64,000 bases of DNA, taken from positions 62,001 through 126,000 of the forward strand of contig NZ_VOBI01000016.1 of assembly GCF_008369325.1 (NCBI RefSeq), given 5' to 3'. The notes under the pieces were generated by a model that saw only the letters and a program-made list of their open reading frames with translations, did not search any database and was not told the DNA's origin. Origin of the DNA: Pseudomonas sp. ANT_H12B (GTDB lineage: Bacteria > Pseudomonadota > Gammaproteobacteria > Pseudomonadales > Pseudomonadaceae). The position numbers and the translations under genes were made by a program. Shown here piece by piece: positions 42,486 to 51,069 of the stretch (the first letter of the stretch is position 1; each line of letters begins with the position of its first letter).

Positions 42486-43805
42486 ATGTTCGATCCAGTC
42501 AACGAGCCTTCATTTCGTCTGGATGTAGCAGGTCTGTCCGACGCCTTTGAGGTCTTGGCATTTACCGGTAGAGAAGCCATCAGCGAACCTTTCGTGTTCG
42601 ACGTGGATCTGCTGATTGATGACCCGACACTCGACCTTGCAAGCTTGCTGTACCGACCGGCTTTTCTGCACTTCGGGCCTGCTGGGAACGGTGTCCACGG
42701 ACAATTGCAGGAACTCGTCCAGCGTGACCATGGCACGGGTATCAGGCTCTGCCACGTGCGTCTGGGGCCGAAGCTGGCTTGCCTTTCCCAGCGCTACAGC
42801 CAGCGAATCTTCAGCGCTCGCTCGGTGCCGCAAATTCTCAGTCAGGTGCTCAAGGAACACGGCATTGCCGGCAAGGATCGGCGCTTCGAACTGAGCGGCG
42901 ATTACCCTCCCCGTGATTTTTGTACGCAATACCGCGAATCGGATCTGCAGTTTTTCCAGCGCTTGTGCGCCCATGAACGGCTTCACTATCACTTCGAGCA
43001 CGATGCGCGCGGGCACTGCGTGGTTTTCGGCGATGGCCAAGGGCATTTTTGCCTCGGTGAAAGTGCGGTGTTCCAAGTTAAGAGCGAGCAAGCGGCGGTG
43101 CGTCAATTCGCGCTTCAGCGGGGCGCGGACACCGCTGTGCAGAGTGTCGAAGGTTGTACAGACGTGCCGACGTTGCGCAGTGCTCAGTTGATGCCGCTGT
43201 CCGGCCATCCGATTGCCGAGTGGAATCATCTCTGGCTGCTGACCCATGTCGAGCACCAGGGGCACCAGGACCCAACAACGCCCTACACCAACCAGATCCG
43301 TGCGATTCATTGGGAAGCGCCTTTCGTCTCGCCTCACTCTGCAGCGAAGCCAAGGATGCACAGCCTGCAACGGGCCTGGGTAGTCGAAGTCGATGAGCCA
43401 CGGCCCGATCCGACGCGACCGGTTGCCGTGCAATTTGACTGGCTCTACCAAGGGGAGGGCGCAACACCCAGCCACTGCTGGCTGCCGTTGGCCGCAGAAC
43501 TGCGAGGTGCAAGCGATTCGCCGTTGAGTGAGGGCACTGAGGTGGTGGTGAGTTTCATTGAGGGCGATCCGGATCAGCCGCTGATTACCGGTTTTGTGCA
43601 CATGCCAGAGCCTCTGGAAGAAGTTGAAACAGTCCGCACGATCGATGATTGCCCGTCCATTGAAGGCTTGCCGCAATGGCTGCGATCGGGCGAGCCATTG
43701 CTGTTGCTGTGCCTGCTGCCCGGTGGTGGCAGTTTCAGCCATTGCACACAAGCACTCTGCACCTGCCGCACGATGATGCGTTTTGGCCGGAGCGGTGCGG
43801 CATGA
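42486..43805 (+). CDS. Short VgrG-like type VI secretion protein
   Basis: A 439-residue VgrG homologue with the gp27-like domain (SVPQILSQVLKEHGI, QYRESDLQFFQRLCAHERLHYHFEH) and the gp5-type OB domain (VQFDWLYQGEGATPSHCW, GTEVVVSFIEGDPDQPLITG, about residues 310-370). The long beta-helical spike of normal VgrG (600-750 residues) is missing; instead there is a Leu/Cys-rich tail (EPLLLLCLLPGGG, CTQALCTC). Its stop overlaps the DUF4123 start by 4 bases, so the end is probably genuine rather than a frameshift. No other T6SS genes are in the window. Confidence 0.85.
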   Translation: MFDPVNEPSFRLDVAGLSDAFEVLAFTGREAISEPFVFDVDLLIDDPTLDLASLLYRPAFLHFGPAGNGVHGQLQELVQRDHGTGIRLCHVRLGPKLACLSQRYSQRIFSARSVPQILSQVLKEHGIAGKDRRFELSGDYPPRDFCTQYRESDLQFFQRLCAHERLHYHFEHDARGHCVVFGDGQGHFCLGESAVFQVKSEQAAVRQFALQRGADTAVQSVEGCTDVPTLRSAQLMPLSGHPIAEWNHLWLLTHVEHQGHQDPTTPYTNQIRAIHWEAPFVSPHSAAKPRMHSLQRAWVVEVDEPRPDPTRPVAVQFDWLYQGEGATPSHCWLPLAAELRGASDSPLSEGTEVVVSFIEGDPDQPLITGFVHMPEPLEEVETVRTIDDCPSIEGLPQWLRSGEPLLLLCLLPGGGSFSHCTQALCTCRTMMRFGRSGAA

Positions 43806-44599
43806 TCGCCGTCCAGACACCCGACTCGACCTCGCAATGGCTATTGCTGGATGTGCCGGGTGCGCCGCAGGCGGGTGCTGCGCTGCAACAGAAGTTTGCG
43901 CAGGCCCGATGGTTCTGGTTGTTCGAAGGCACGGAGTTGCAAGCATTACGCGAACACGGGCCGGCCCTGATCGACCTTCGGGCATGCCCTGCGCTGGCCG
44001 AGTCATGCCACAGCGAAGCGCATGTCTGGCGTGGTTTGCTGGTGGTCAGTCAGGCGTCGTCGTCGCAGTTGCTGGCGCATTTTCGGCGCATGCTCACGGT
44101 CACTTTCGGCCTGCATCATCGGGCCCTGTTGAATTACTACAACCCACACACCGCCAGCTATTTTTTCGATGCCTGCGATGCCCGGGAACTGAGTCGCTGG
44201 ATGGGGCCGATCAGCCAGTTGCGCTGGTTCGGCGGGACCTGGGCCGACCGTGCGATTGGCAGCCAGGGCTGGCAGCAGTTGCTCAATCCAGGGCTTGCCG
44301 TCAGCCCGTTAGCGGTTGAAGAAAACCTCAGCCCTCGTCAGCAGGAAAAACTGCAAACCTGCGTGCTGGAACATCACACCTGGCACTGGAGCAAATCCAC
44401 CGGCACCGATTACCACAGCCTGTGGGGCCATGTGCAGGAAGGGCTGGCGCTGGGTTTCAGTGAACGCCGCGTTCTTGATGGCTGGTTATGGCTGCGCTTG
44501 CAGCACCCCGGCGCCTTGCCTGTTCAACCGTTGTCGGGCATCACCCAGCAGGAGCGTCTCGATAGCTTGCGCAACTGGTGGCAGAACGGCCAATCCTGA
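43802..44599 (+). CDS. DUF4123 protein (T6SS effector adaptor)
   Basis: A 265-residue DUF4123 protein, a family that helps load effectors onto VgrG. The domain spans about residues 15-140 (WLLLDVPGAPQAGAALQQ, FWLFEGTELQALREHGPALIDL, FRRMLTVTFGLHHRALLNYYNP). The ATG overlaps the vgrG stop (ATGA). The gene that should follow, an effector, is absent: the next gene is an opposite-strand MATE exporter 22 bases away. Longer upstream frame was rejected because it would lie inside vgrG. Confidence 0.85.
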   Translation: MIAVQTPDSTSQWLLLDVPGAPQAGAALQQKFAQARWFWLFEGTELQALREHGPALIDLRACPALAESCHSEAHVWRGLLVVSQASSSQLLAHFRRMLTVTFGLHHRALLNYYNPHTASYFFDACDARELSRWMGPISQLRWFGGTWADRAIGSQGWQQLLNPGLAVSPLAVEENLSPRQQEKLQTCVLEHHTWHWSKSTGTDYHSLWGHVQEGLALGFSERRVLDGWLWLRLQHPGALPVQPLSGITQQERLDSLRNWWQNGQS

Positions 44600-44621
44600 C
44601 GTGCGCCATGGCCTGATCCTG

Positions 44622-45962
44622 TCATCCTGCAAACCAACCGTCATTCTTGCGCAGATACCAGGCAAACGCGGCGAGGGTCAGGCTGCGTAGCAACATGAAC
44701 AACAGGAAAGTTATCCACAACCCATGGTTGCCCCAGCCTTGCATCGCCCAGGCAAATGGCAGCAGTAGAACCATCGTCAGCAGCATGCCATTGCGCATTT
44801 CACGGGCACGGGTGGCGCCGATGAACAGCCCGTCGAGCAGGTAGCTCCAGACCGCGATCAGTGGCAGCGCGGCGAGGTAGGGCAGGTAGAGGAACGCCGT
44901 GTCGCGCACGCTCTGAATATCGGTCTGCATCTCGATAAACAAATGCCCGGCGAACAGGAACAGCACGGCAAAGCCCAGGCTTGCCAGCAACGACCAGCCG
45001 CAGGCCACCACCAACGAGCGGCGCAGGGCATCCCGGTCGCGCGCGCCGATGGCATGCCCGCACAGGGCTTCCACGGCGTGGGCTAATCCATCGAGCGCGT
45101 GAGCGGTCAGCAGCAAGCCGTTGAGCAACAGCGCGTTGGCGGCGACGGTGGCATCACCCAGTCGCGCACCCTGCACAGTGATCAGGAAAAAAACCGATTG
45201 CAGCGCCAGGCTGCGGATGAAGATGTCGCGGTTGACCGCCAATAGCGGTCGCCAGCTCTGCCACAGCGCCAACGCAGCCCAGGCGATGTGACCGGGATAA
45301 GCGCGCAGGGCGTTGCGGGTCATCAGCAGGCCGATCAGCGCGCCGGTCCATTCGGCGATCACCGAGGCCCGGGCGGCACCGACCACGCCCCATTCCAGCC
45401 CCAGGACGAACCACAAGTTAAGGGCGATGTTGACCAGGTTGGTGCTCAGCAGAATCGCCAGTGGCGCGCGGGCGTTCTGTGTACCGAGAAACCAGCCGAC
45501 CAGCGCATAACTGGCCAGCGCGGCTGGTAGACCAAATAGTCGCGTGTGGAAAAATTCGCGGGTCAGGTGATCGAGCTCTGCCGAGGGCTGCATGAAGTGC
45601 AGCGCAACGCCGCTCAACGGGACACCCAGCGCTCCCAATACAATCGCCAGGCCCATCGCCAATAACAGACCCTGCAGCAAAATCTGCCGCAACGCCGCGC
45701 CATCCCCGCGCCCGGCAGCCTGAGCGGCGAAACCGGTAGTGCCCATGCGCAAGAAACCCATGCCCCAGGCCAGAAAGGTATACAGGCTGGCCCCGACCGC
45801 GACGGCGCCCAATTGATGGGCGTGGGGCAAGTGGCCGATGACGGTACTGTCGACCAGCGCCACCAGCGGTACGGAAATGTTCGAGAGAATCATGGGCGCG
45901 GCGAGCGCCCAGACCCGGCGATGGGTGGGGCGGTCGCGCCAGTCGGCGATCAGGTTGGACAT
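44622..45962 (-). CDS. MATE-family efflux transporter (DinF type)
   Basis: A 446-residue membrane protein with about twelve helices, an antiporter for cationic compounds. WALAAPMILSNISVPLVALVDSTVIGHL is the typical MATE N-terminus and DinF-like repeats follow (MGFLRMGTTGFAAQAAGRGD). The start at 45962 is chosen by homology and by AGGAG upstream. It is convergent with the DUF4123 gene. The substrate is unknown. Confidence 0.93.
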   Translation of the reverse strand: MSNLIADWRDRPTHRRVWALAAPMILSNISVPLVALVDSTVIGHLPHAHQLGAVAVGASLYTFLAWGMGFLRMGTTGFAAQAAGRGDGAALRQILLQGLLLAMGLAIVLGALGVPLSGVALHFMQPSAELDHLTREFFHTRLFGLPAALASYALVGWFLGTQNARAPLAILLSTNLVNIALNLWFVLGLEWGVVGAARASVIAEWTGALIGLLMTRNALRAYPGHIAWAALALWQSWRPLLAVNRDIFIRSLALQSVFFLITVQGARLGDATVAANALLLNGLLLTAHALDGLAHAVEALCGHAIGARDRDALRRSLVVACGWSLLASLGFAVLFLFAGHLFIEMQTDIQSVRDTAFLYLPYLAALPLIAVWSYLLDGLFIGATRAREMRNGMLLTMVLLLPFAWAMQGWGNHGLWITFLLFMLLRSLTLAAFAWYLRKNDGWFAG

Positions 45963-46000
45963 GCAGGCTCCTTGGGGAGCGGGCATTGTAGCGACATGAT

Positions 46001-46051
46001 CGTCCCCACGCTCTGCGTGGGAATGCAGCCCGGGACGCTCCGCGTCCCTGA
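46001..46051. repeat. Second-family palindromic repeats
   Basis: CCCCACGCTCTGCGTGGGAA is followed by GGGACGCTCCGCGTCCC, two adjacent palindromes. The order and sequence match the copy at 3310-3345 in reverse, which defines a repeat family separate from the GTGGGAGC REPs. Confidence 0.75.
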
Positions 46052-46059
46052 TCGGATCA

Positions 46060-46353
46060 CTAGTGAATTATCCAGCTCAACAACCATAACCCCAGCAGCA
46101 ACCAGATAATCCCCATGATGATCGACGCATTCATAAAGGCTCGAATCGCCGACCACAGCAGCATCAGCCCGAGGATCAACGCGATGATGCTGATGATCGA
46201 CGTGTCCATGCCCAGCGCACGGGACAAACCCTCGACGAAATTGCTGCCGGCATGACTCAACAGATTGAACAAGCCACTGAGGCCGTCAACGATGAAACGA
46301 ATGACCGAACCGATTGCCTGGCCAAGCCATTCGAAAAAACTTTCTACCTGCAT
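46060..46353 (-). CDS. Small membrane protein, unknown function
   Basis: A 97-residue protein with two strong hydrophobic segments, TSIISIIALILGLMLLW and SIIMGIIWLLLGLWLLSW, after an amphipathic start (MQVESFFEWLGQAIGS). The ATG at 46353 lacks a strong ribosome site, but the composition is clearly protein-like. I do not recognise the family. Confidence 0.7.
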   Translation of the reverse strand: MQVESFFEWLGQAIGSVIRFIVDGLSGLFNLLSHAGSNFVEGLSRALGMDTSIISIIALILGLMLLWSAIRAFMNASIIMGIIWLLLGLWLLSWIIH

Positions 46354-46485
46354 GTGGGCGTCCTTGATGAAAGTGGTGGCGTGGTTGCCGGGTCTGAGCC
46401 TTGGGCCATGGATCGTGGTGGCGAGTTCCCCGATGCCGGAACCGTTTGAGTATGGCGCAAAGAGATCTGATCGGGTGATGAACCC

Positions 46486-46516
46486 CTGTGGGAGTGAGCT
46501 TGCTCGCTCCCACATA
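46486..46516. repeat. Single REP hairpin
   Basis: CTGTGGGAGTGAGCTTGCTC is followed directly by GCTCCCACA, a compact REP hairpin. Confidence 0.75.
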
Positions 46517-46575
46517 AAGCGTCACTTGCCTTCACTCTTCATCCCCCCGAAGCTATACGCCTTCAGGAGAGCCCG

Positions 46576-46878
46576 ATGAACCTTGTTGAACTGACCGAAC
46601 GCCTGCACGCCATCCGTGACCGCAATGACTGGCGGCAATTTCACAGCCCGAAAAACCTGGCCATGGCCGCGAGCGTGGAAATGTCCGAGCTGGTGGAGAT
46701 TTTCCAGTGGCTGAGTGAAGACCAGTCGCGCCAGTTGCCGGCGGACCAACTCGCCCACGCCGGGCAGGAAGTCGGCGACATCGTGCTCTATCTACTGCTG
46801 CTGTGCAGCGAGTTGGGGTTGGACATGAATGAAGTGGTGCGCAACAAACTCGCGGACAGTGAACGGAGATTCAGCTGA
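46576..46878 (+). CDS. MazG-like nucleotide pyrophosphohydrolase
   Basis: A 100-residue MazG/RS21-C6-type all-alpha hydrolase, likely to cleave non-canonical NTPs. The metal site ExxE...ExxD is visible as EMSELVEIFQW (about residues 35-45) and EVGDIVLYLLLL (about 66-77). AGGAGAG precedes the ATG. Its stop overlaps the cmoM start as TGATG, so the pair is coupled. Confidence 0.9.
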   Translation: MNLVELTERLHAIRDRNDWRQFHSPKNLAMAASVEMSELVEIFQWLSEDQSRQLPADQLAHAGQEVGDIVLYLLLLCSELGLDMNEVVRNKLADSERRFS

Positions 46879-47627
46879 TGAGCGACCGTCATTTCGATCA
46901 ACTGGCGACCCGCTTCGCCGAAAAAATCTACGGCGGTGCCAAAGGCGCGATCCGTCTGGCGGTGCTTCAGGCCGATCTGGCCGAAACCTTGCCGGACCGG
47001 CCGCTGCGAGTCCTGGACATCGGCGCCGGCCTTGGCCACATGTCGTTGTGGCTGGCACAGCGCGGTCATGAAGTAACGCTGGCCGAACCCGCCGAGCCGA
47101 TGCTTGAAGGCGCTCGCCAGCGCTTCGCCGACGCCGGGCAGACAGCGACATTCATTCAGGCGCCGTGGCAGGACCTGCTCGGTCAGCTCACCGAACCCTA
47201 CGATCTGGTGCTGTGTCACGCGGTGCTGGAATGGCTGGCCGAACCGCACGCGATTCTGCCGGTTTTGCATCAGCTCACGACAAAGGAAGGCTGGTTATCA
47301 CTGGCCTTTTACAACCGCGACGCGCTGATCTACCGCAACCTGCTCAAGGGCCACTTCCGCAAAATGCGCAAGAACGACATGGCCGGCGAGAAACAGAGCC
47401 TGACTCCGCAGCAGCCGCTGGATCCACGCGAACTGGCGGCGCAACTTGAAGGCTTGTGGCAGGTCGAAACCCAGAGCGGGGTGCGTGTTTTCCACGATTA
47501 CATGCCGGTGGAATTCCAGGCCCGCGCCGAATTGGTGGACTTGCTGGAAATGGAACTGGCCCACCGTCGCCACCCAAGCTTTGCCGGGCTTGGGCGTTAC
47601 TTGCACTGGATCTGTCGGCCGATCTGA
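46878..47627 (+). CDS. cmoM: tRNA 5-carboxymethoxyuridine methyltransferase
   Basis: A 249-residue SAM methyltransferase of the CmoM/SmtA family, which methylates cmo5U34 of some tRNAs. Family N-terminus FDQLATRFAEKIYGGAKG and SAM motif VLDIGAGLGHMSLWLA (residues about 45-60) are clear; LCHAVLEWLAEP and FYNRDALIYRNLLKG follow. It is translationally coupled to the MazG-like gene. Confidence 0.94.
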   Translation: MSDRHFDQLATRFAEKIYGGAKGAIRLAVLQADLAETLPDRPLRVLDIGAGLGHMSLWLAQRGHEVTLAEPAEPMLEGARQRFADAGQTATFIQAPWQDLLGQLTEPYDLVLCHAVLEWLAEPHAILPVLHQLTTKEGWLSLAFYNRDALIYRNLLKGHFRKMRKNDMAGEKQSLTPQQPLDPRELAAQLEGLWQVETQSGVRVFHDYMPVEFQARAELVDLLEMELAHRRHPSFAGLGRYLHWICRPI

Positions 47628-47639
47628 TCGGAGCGCGAA

Positions 47640-48254
47640 ATGAACAGCCGTTCTGGGTTATTGATGATCTGTCTGGGGTTGGCGGCCTGCCAGGGCACTA
47701 ACCCTTACGTGGCGAGTTCCAAACCCCTGCCGCCGGCACCGCCACAAGCGGCCAACACCTTTGATCGCAGCGCCTACCCGGCAGCGCCGCGCGACTATGG
47801 GCGCTATCGCAGTTGGGCCTGGCTCAACGGGCGCCTGCCACCGGGCACCGCGTGGGCGGATTCGGCGCAGGTCGCCGAAGCCGTCAGCAATGCCCTCGAT
47901 CAACGCGGTTTGCGCCCGCTGCACGACAACCGCCCGGCCGACCTGTTTGTCAGCGCCGAACTGCACCTGGAGACCCGTTTGCGTCAGGTTCGGGACGACT
48001 ATGGTTATTACGGCGGCGGGTATGGCGGTTACAACCGCTACGGCAGCGGTTACGGCATGTACAACACGGTGCCGATCGTGCGCACTTATCAAGAGCAGGT
48101 CGTCGTGGTGCGGGTGGACCTGTTCGACGCGCAAAGCGGTCAACCGGTCTGGAGCGCCAGCGCTGAAACCAGCAATCGCGGCAACCAGAGCGAGCGTGCC
48201 GATGCGATACGGGAAGCTGTAGAAAAGGCGATGTCGGCGTATCCTCCTAGTTAG
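47640..48254 (+). CDS. DUF4136 lipoprotein (first copy)
   Basis: A 204-residue lipoprotein with lipobox LGLAACQG (Cys about 17), a DUF4136 domain (FDRSAYPAAPRDYGRYRSWAWL, VRVDLFDAQSGQPVWSASAE, AIREAVEKAMSAYPPS) and a Gly/Tyr-rich insert (DYGYYGGGYGGYNRYGSGYG, residues about 121-140). It should sit in the outer membrane or on the periplasmic face; role unknown. A second copy follows 54 bases downstream. No clear ribosome site was found; GGAGCG lies 8 bases upstream. Confidence 0.88.
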   Translation: MNSRSGLLMICLGLAACQGTNPYVASSKPLPPAPPQAANTFDRSAYPAAPRDYGRYRSWAWLNGRLPPGTAWADSAQVAEAVSNALDQRGLRPLHDNRPADLFVSAELHLETRLRQVRDDYGYYGGGYGGYNRYGSGYGMYNTVPIVRTYQEQVVVVRVDLFDAQSGQPVWSASAETSNRGNQSERADAIREAVEKAMSAYPPS

Positions 48255-48308
48255 CTTCTTTTGTTGAGAAGCATTGCGCAGGTTCATGTCTTCAACCGGA
48301 GAAATATC

Positions 48309-48863
48309 ATGTTCCGCCGTCTCGCTTTACTGGCAGTGGCCGCACTATTAATCAGCGCCTGCGCCACCCAGGTCAATCATGACTTCGACGCCAGCCGCGA
48401 CTTCGCCGCTTATCGCAGCTGGAGCTGGAAAGAACCCGCCCTGCAATATCGCCCCGATGACCCCCGGATCAAGAGCGACCTGACTGAACAACGCATTCGC
48501 CAGGCGGTGTCCGATCAGCTGGATCAGCGAGGCTTGCGTCCTGCCGCCGGTGGCAAGGGTGATTTGAATGTGCAGACGTACCTGATCGTCGAGGAGCGTC
48601 AACAACAGGTGACCACTAATTACGGCGGCGGTTGGGGGAATCCGTGGAATGGCTACTGGGGCGGGCCGATGTACAACGAAACCCGCCTGGTGTCCTACAA
48701 GGTCGCGACCATCCAGGTCGACCTGCTTGATGGCAAGGACGGCAAACTGGTGTGGCGCGGCAGTGATGAGCAGATACTCAGCCGTACAACGAACCCGTCG
48801 GATCGCAGCACGGCGATACACGAAACGGTGGGGCGAATTCTCGCCAACTACCCACCCAAATAG
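48309..48863 (+). CDS. DUF4136 lipoprotein (second copy)
   Basis: A 184-residue paralogue of the preceding lipoprotein. Lipobox LLISACAT (Cys about 18), then VNHDFDASRDFAAYRSWSW, DQLDQRGLRPA, VDLLDGKDGKLVWRG and ETVGRILANYPPK line up with the first copy. The start at 48309 has GGAG 8 bases upstream. Tandem duplication is likely because the shared blocks are in the same order; the insert is shorter and Trp/Gly-rich here (NYGGGWGNPWNGYWGG). Confidence 0.9.
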   Translation: MFRRLALLAVAALLISACATQVNHDFDASRDFAAYRSWSWKEPALQYRPDDPRIKSDLTEQRIRQAVSDQLDQRGLRPAAGGKGDLNVQTYLIVEERQQQVTTNYGGGWGNPWNGYWGGPMYNETRLVSYKVATIQVDLLDGKDGKLVWRGSDEQILSRTTNPSDRSTAIHETVGRILANYPPK

Positions 48864-48877
48864 ACAATCGAATCCCT

Positions 48878-48981
48878 ATGGGAGCGGGCTTGCTCGCGAA
48901 TGCGGTGTGTCAGTCAACATTGAAGCTGACTGATACACCGCATTCGTCGGAACGCCGCCCGGAGACAAGCCCGCTCCCACC
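48878..48981. repeat. REP pair (inverted, diverged)
   Basis: ATGGGAGCGGGCTTGCTCGC and GACAAGCCCGCTCCCACC are inverted about 65 bases apart, between the DUF4136 genes and the tad locus. Inside it, GTGTGTCAGTC and GACTGATACAC form an additional inner palindrome. Confidence 0.8.
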
Positions 48982-49095
48982 TTGTTTTTTTGTTGTCTGG
49001 GGTGGCGAGTTGCCAGCAATCTCGAAAACCCTTGTCTACACTGCTGTTCACCCACGGAGGTAGCCCTCAGCTGTGCACCGGCAAAGGAGTGTGCG

Positions 49096-51069
49096 ATGTC
49101 TCCCCGTATGCAGTTTCGCAGCCCGTCCCGGCAACGGGGGGCGATCGGTTTGATGGCGGCGCTGACATTGGGCATGGCCCTGGTGTTCTTGCTGGTCGTG
49201 GTCGATAGCGGTCGTTTGTACCTGAAAAAACGTGACCTGCAGCGCGTAGCGGACATGGCCGCACTTGAAGCTTCCACCCGAGGGGGTGATTGCACCGCTG
49301 GCAACACCGCTACCGTCTATGCCACCGCCAGTGCAAACCGTAACGGCTTCACCCTTCCTGACCCCAATCACAATCTGCTGGTCGCTTGCGGCGCCTTGAC
49401 CCTGGATGCCAATAACCTTCGAGTATTTGGCGCCGACCCGAGCAAGAGCGAAGCCATTCGGGTGATCGCCAGCCATTCGGTCCAGCAGAGTGTCGCCGGC
49501 GGTGTCGGCGCCCTGTTCGGTGGCGCTCCACGCGCAGCGACCATCAATCTGACGGCCAGCGCTGTCGCCGCATTACCGCCACCGCAGGCTTCGCTGACCC
49601 TGCGCAGCACGATGTTGAGCGTCGACACCAGCAAATCGGCCACGCTCAACGCGCTGTTCGGTGGTTTGCTCGGGGGTAACCTGAACATCAACGCGGCGGG
49701 CTGGAACGGACTGGTGAACACCAACATCAGCTTGCTCGGTTACCTCGATCGATTGAAGGTCGACCTTAACCTCAGCGCTGCCGGGTATAACCAGGTATTG
49801 GGCAATACGATTGCCGTCAGCCAGCTGATTCAGACCGCCGTCAATGTATTGGACCCCGGCGGCACACTCGGCGCGACCGCAACCATTGCGAGTCTTCAAG
49901 CGCTGAAGGTCGCGGCAGGCGCAACCACCGTCGTACTCGGCAACGTGCTGCACGTCGAGGCTGGCAGCACCGTGACGGCGCTGGGGACCAACCTGAAAGT
50001 GTTCGACTTGATCGAGGCGCTCGTGCAACTGGCCAACAAGAAAAACGGCCTGGTGGCGACCGTGCCGATCAACCTCGCGGGGCTCGCGCAAATCACCGCT
50101 CGGATACAGATTCTGGAGCCGCCACAGCTCTCGGCCATCGGCAATCCGAAACACGCCGCGCTTGCGCCGTTGGGGCCCAACCGGATCTATGTGAAAACCG
50201 CTCAGGTGCGTACATTGCTGTCGGTCGATTTACCCATTCTGAGTGCGATTCAACCTTTGCTCGAGGCGGCGGCTGATCTTGCTGGACCATTGATGAGTAT
50301 CTTGAATGACTTGTTTGATCTTGACCTGGTCGATCTCCTGACCTGCGCGCTTGGCGCGGCTTGTGAAATACCCTCGATCGTGCCGCTTTCCGATACCGTA
50401 AGGCTCGATGTCGCCCTGGACGTCGCGAGTGCCAACAGTTACGTCACCGCCTACAGCTGCAGCAGTGCCACCAACAAATCCCTGACCACCAATACCAGCA
50501 CTTCACTGGTGACCCTGAAAATCGGCAAGATCGATCCGAACACGGCGTTCGGCAACAACACCTCGCCGCCCGCCGTGGTGGTGCAACCGTTGAAGGTGAT
50601 CGATATCGGGGTGAAAACCTGTCGCCGGTTCCTGATCCTTCCTGTCAGTTGCGACCCACGGATTCCAGGCGTCGGCGGCGGCATCGATATCATGGCCGAC
50701 ACCACCGTGGCACAAAGCGCCAACATGCCGCACGTCTATTCCGCACCGCCGGCCACCAGCCTGCCGGAGATCAATCAGCCACCGTTCTACTATTCCTATT
50801 CCACCAGCAATATCGTCAGCAGCCTTACCGACACGCTGACCAATATTAAGGTCAACATGTACGGCCCGACGGGCAGTCTGGTCCCTGGTCTGGGGGCCGT
50901 CTTAAACACTGTCACCACATTGCTGGTGAACGTGATCAACAGCGTGCTCAGCCCGTTACTCGACACCTTGATCAACACCCTGCTGCTCAGTCTGGGAATC
51001 GATCTGAACAAGGTCGAAGTCGGCGCCAACCTCAGCTGTCACTCAGGACGAGCGACGCTGGTGATCTGA
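49096..51069 (+). CDS. tadG: TadG-like pilus assembly protein
   Basis: A 657-residue protein with an N-terminal TadE/TadG-type segment: RQRGAIGLMAALTLGMALV (hydrophobic anchor, residues about 13-31) followed by VVDSGRLYLKKRDLQRVADMAALEA. The rest is a long, polar region with Ala/Thr/Leu repeats and four late Cys (CRRFLILPVSC region, LSCHS). In P. aeruginosa tadG lies inside the tad operon; here it is on the opposite strand and overlaps the pprA 3' end by 31 bases. AAAGGAG sets the start. Confidence 0.85.
   Translation: MSPRMQFRSPSRQRGAIGLMAALTLGMALVFLLVVVDSGRLYLKKRDLQRVADMAALEASTRGGDCTAGNTATVYATASANRNGFTLPDPNHNLLVACGALTLDANNLRVFGADPSKSEAIRVIASHSVQQSVAGGVGALFGGAPRAATINLTASAVAALPPPQASLTLRSTMLSVDTSKSATLNALFGGLLGGNLNINAAGWNGLVNTNISLLGYLDRLKVDLNLSAAGYNQVLGNTIAVSQLIQTAVNVLDPGGTLGATATIASLQALKVAAGATTVVLGNVLHVEAGSTVTALGTNLKVFDLIEALVQLANKKNGLVATVPINLAGLAQITARIQILEPPQLSAIGNPKHAALAPLGPNRIYVKTAQVRTLLSVDLPILSAIQPLLEAAADLAGPLMSILNDLFDLDLVDLLTCALGAACEIPSIVPLSDTVRLDVALDVASANSYVTAYSCSSATNKSLTTNTSTSLVTLKIGKIDPNTAFGNNTSPPAVVVQPLKVIDIGVKTCRRFLILPVSCDPRIPGVGGGIDIMADTTVAQSANMPHVYSAPPATSLPEINQPPFYYSYSTSNIVSSLTDTLTNIKVNMYGPTGSLVPGLGAVLNTVTTLLVNVINSVLSPLLDTLINTLLLSLGIDLNKVEVGANLSCHSGRATLVI

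Noticed and set aside
43676..43801. Longer start for the DUF4123 gene, or a vgrG frameshift
   Set aside because: The vgrG stop and DUF4123 ATG overlap as ATGA, a normal coupled junction, so no frameshift is needed.
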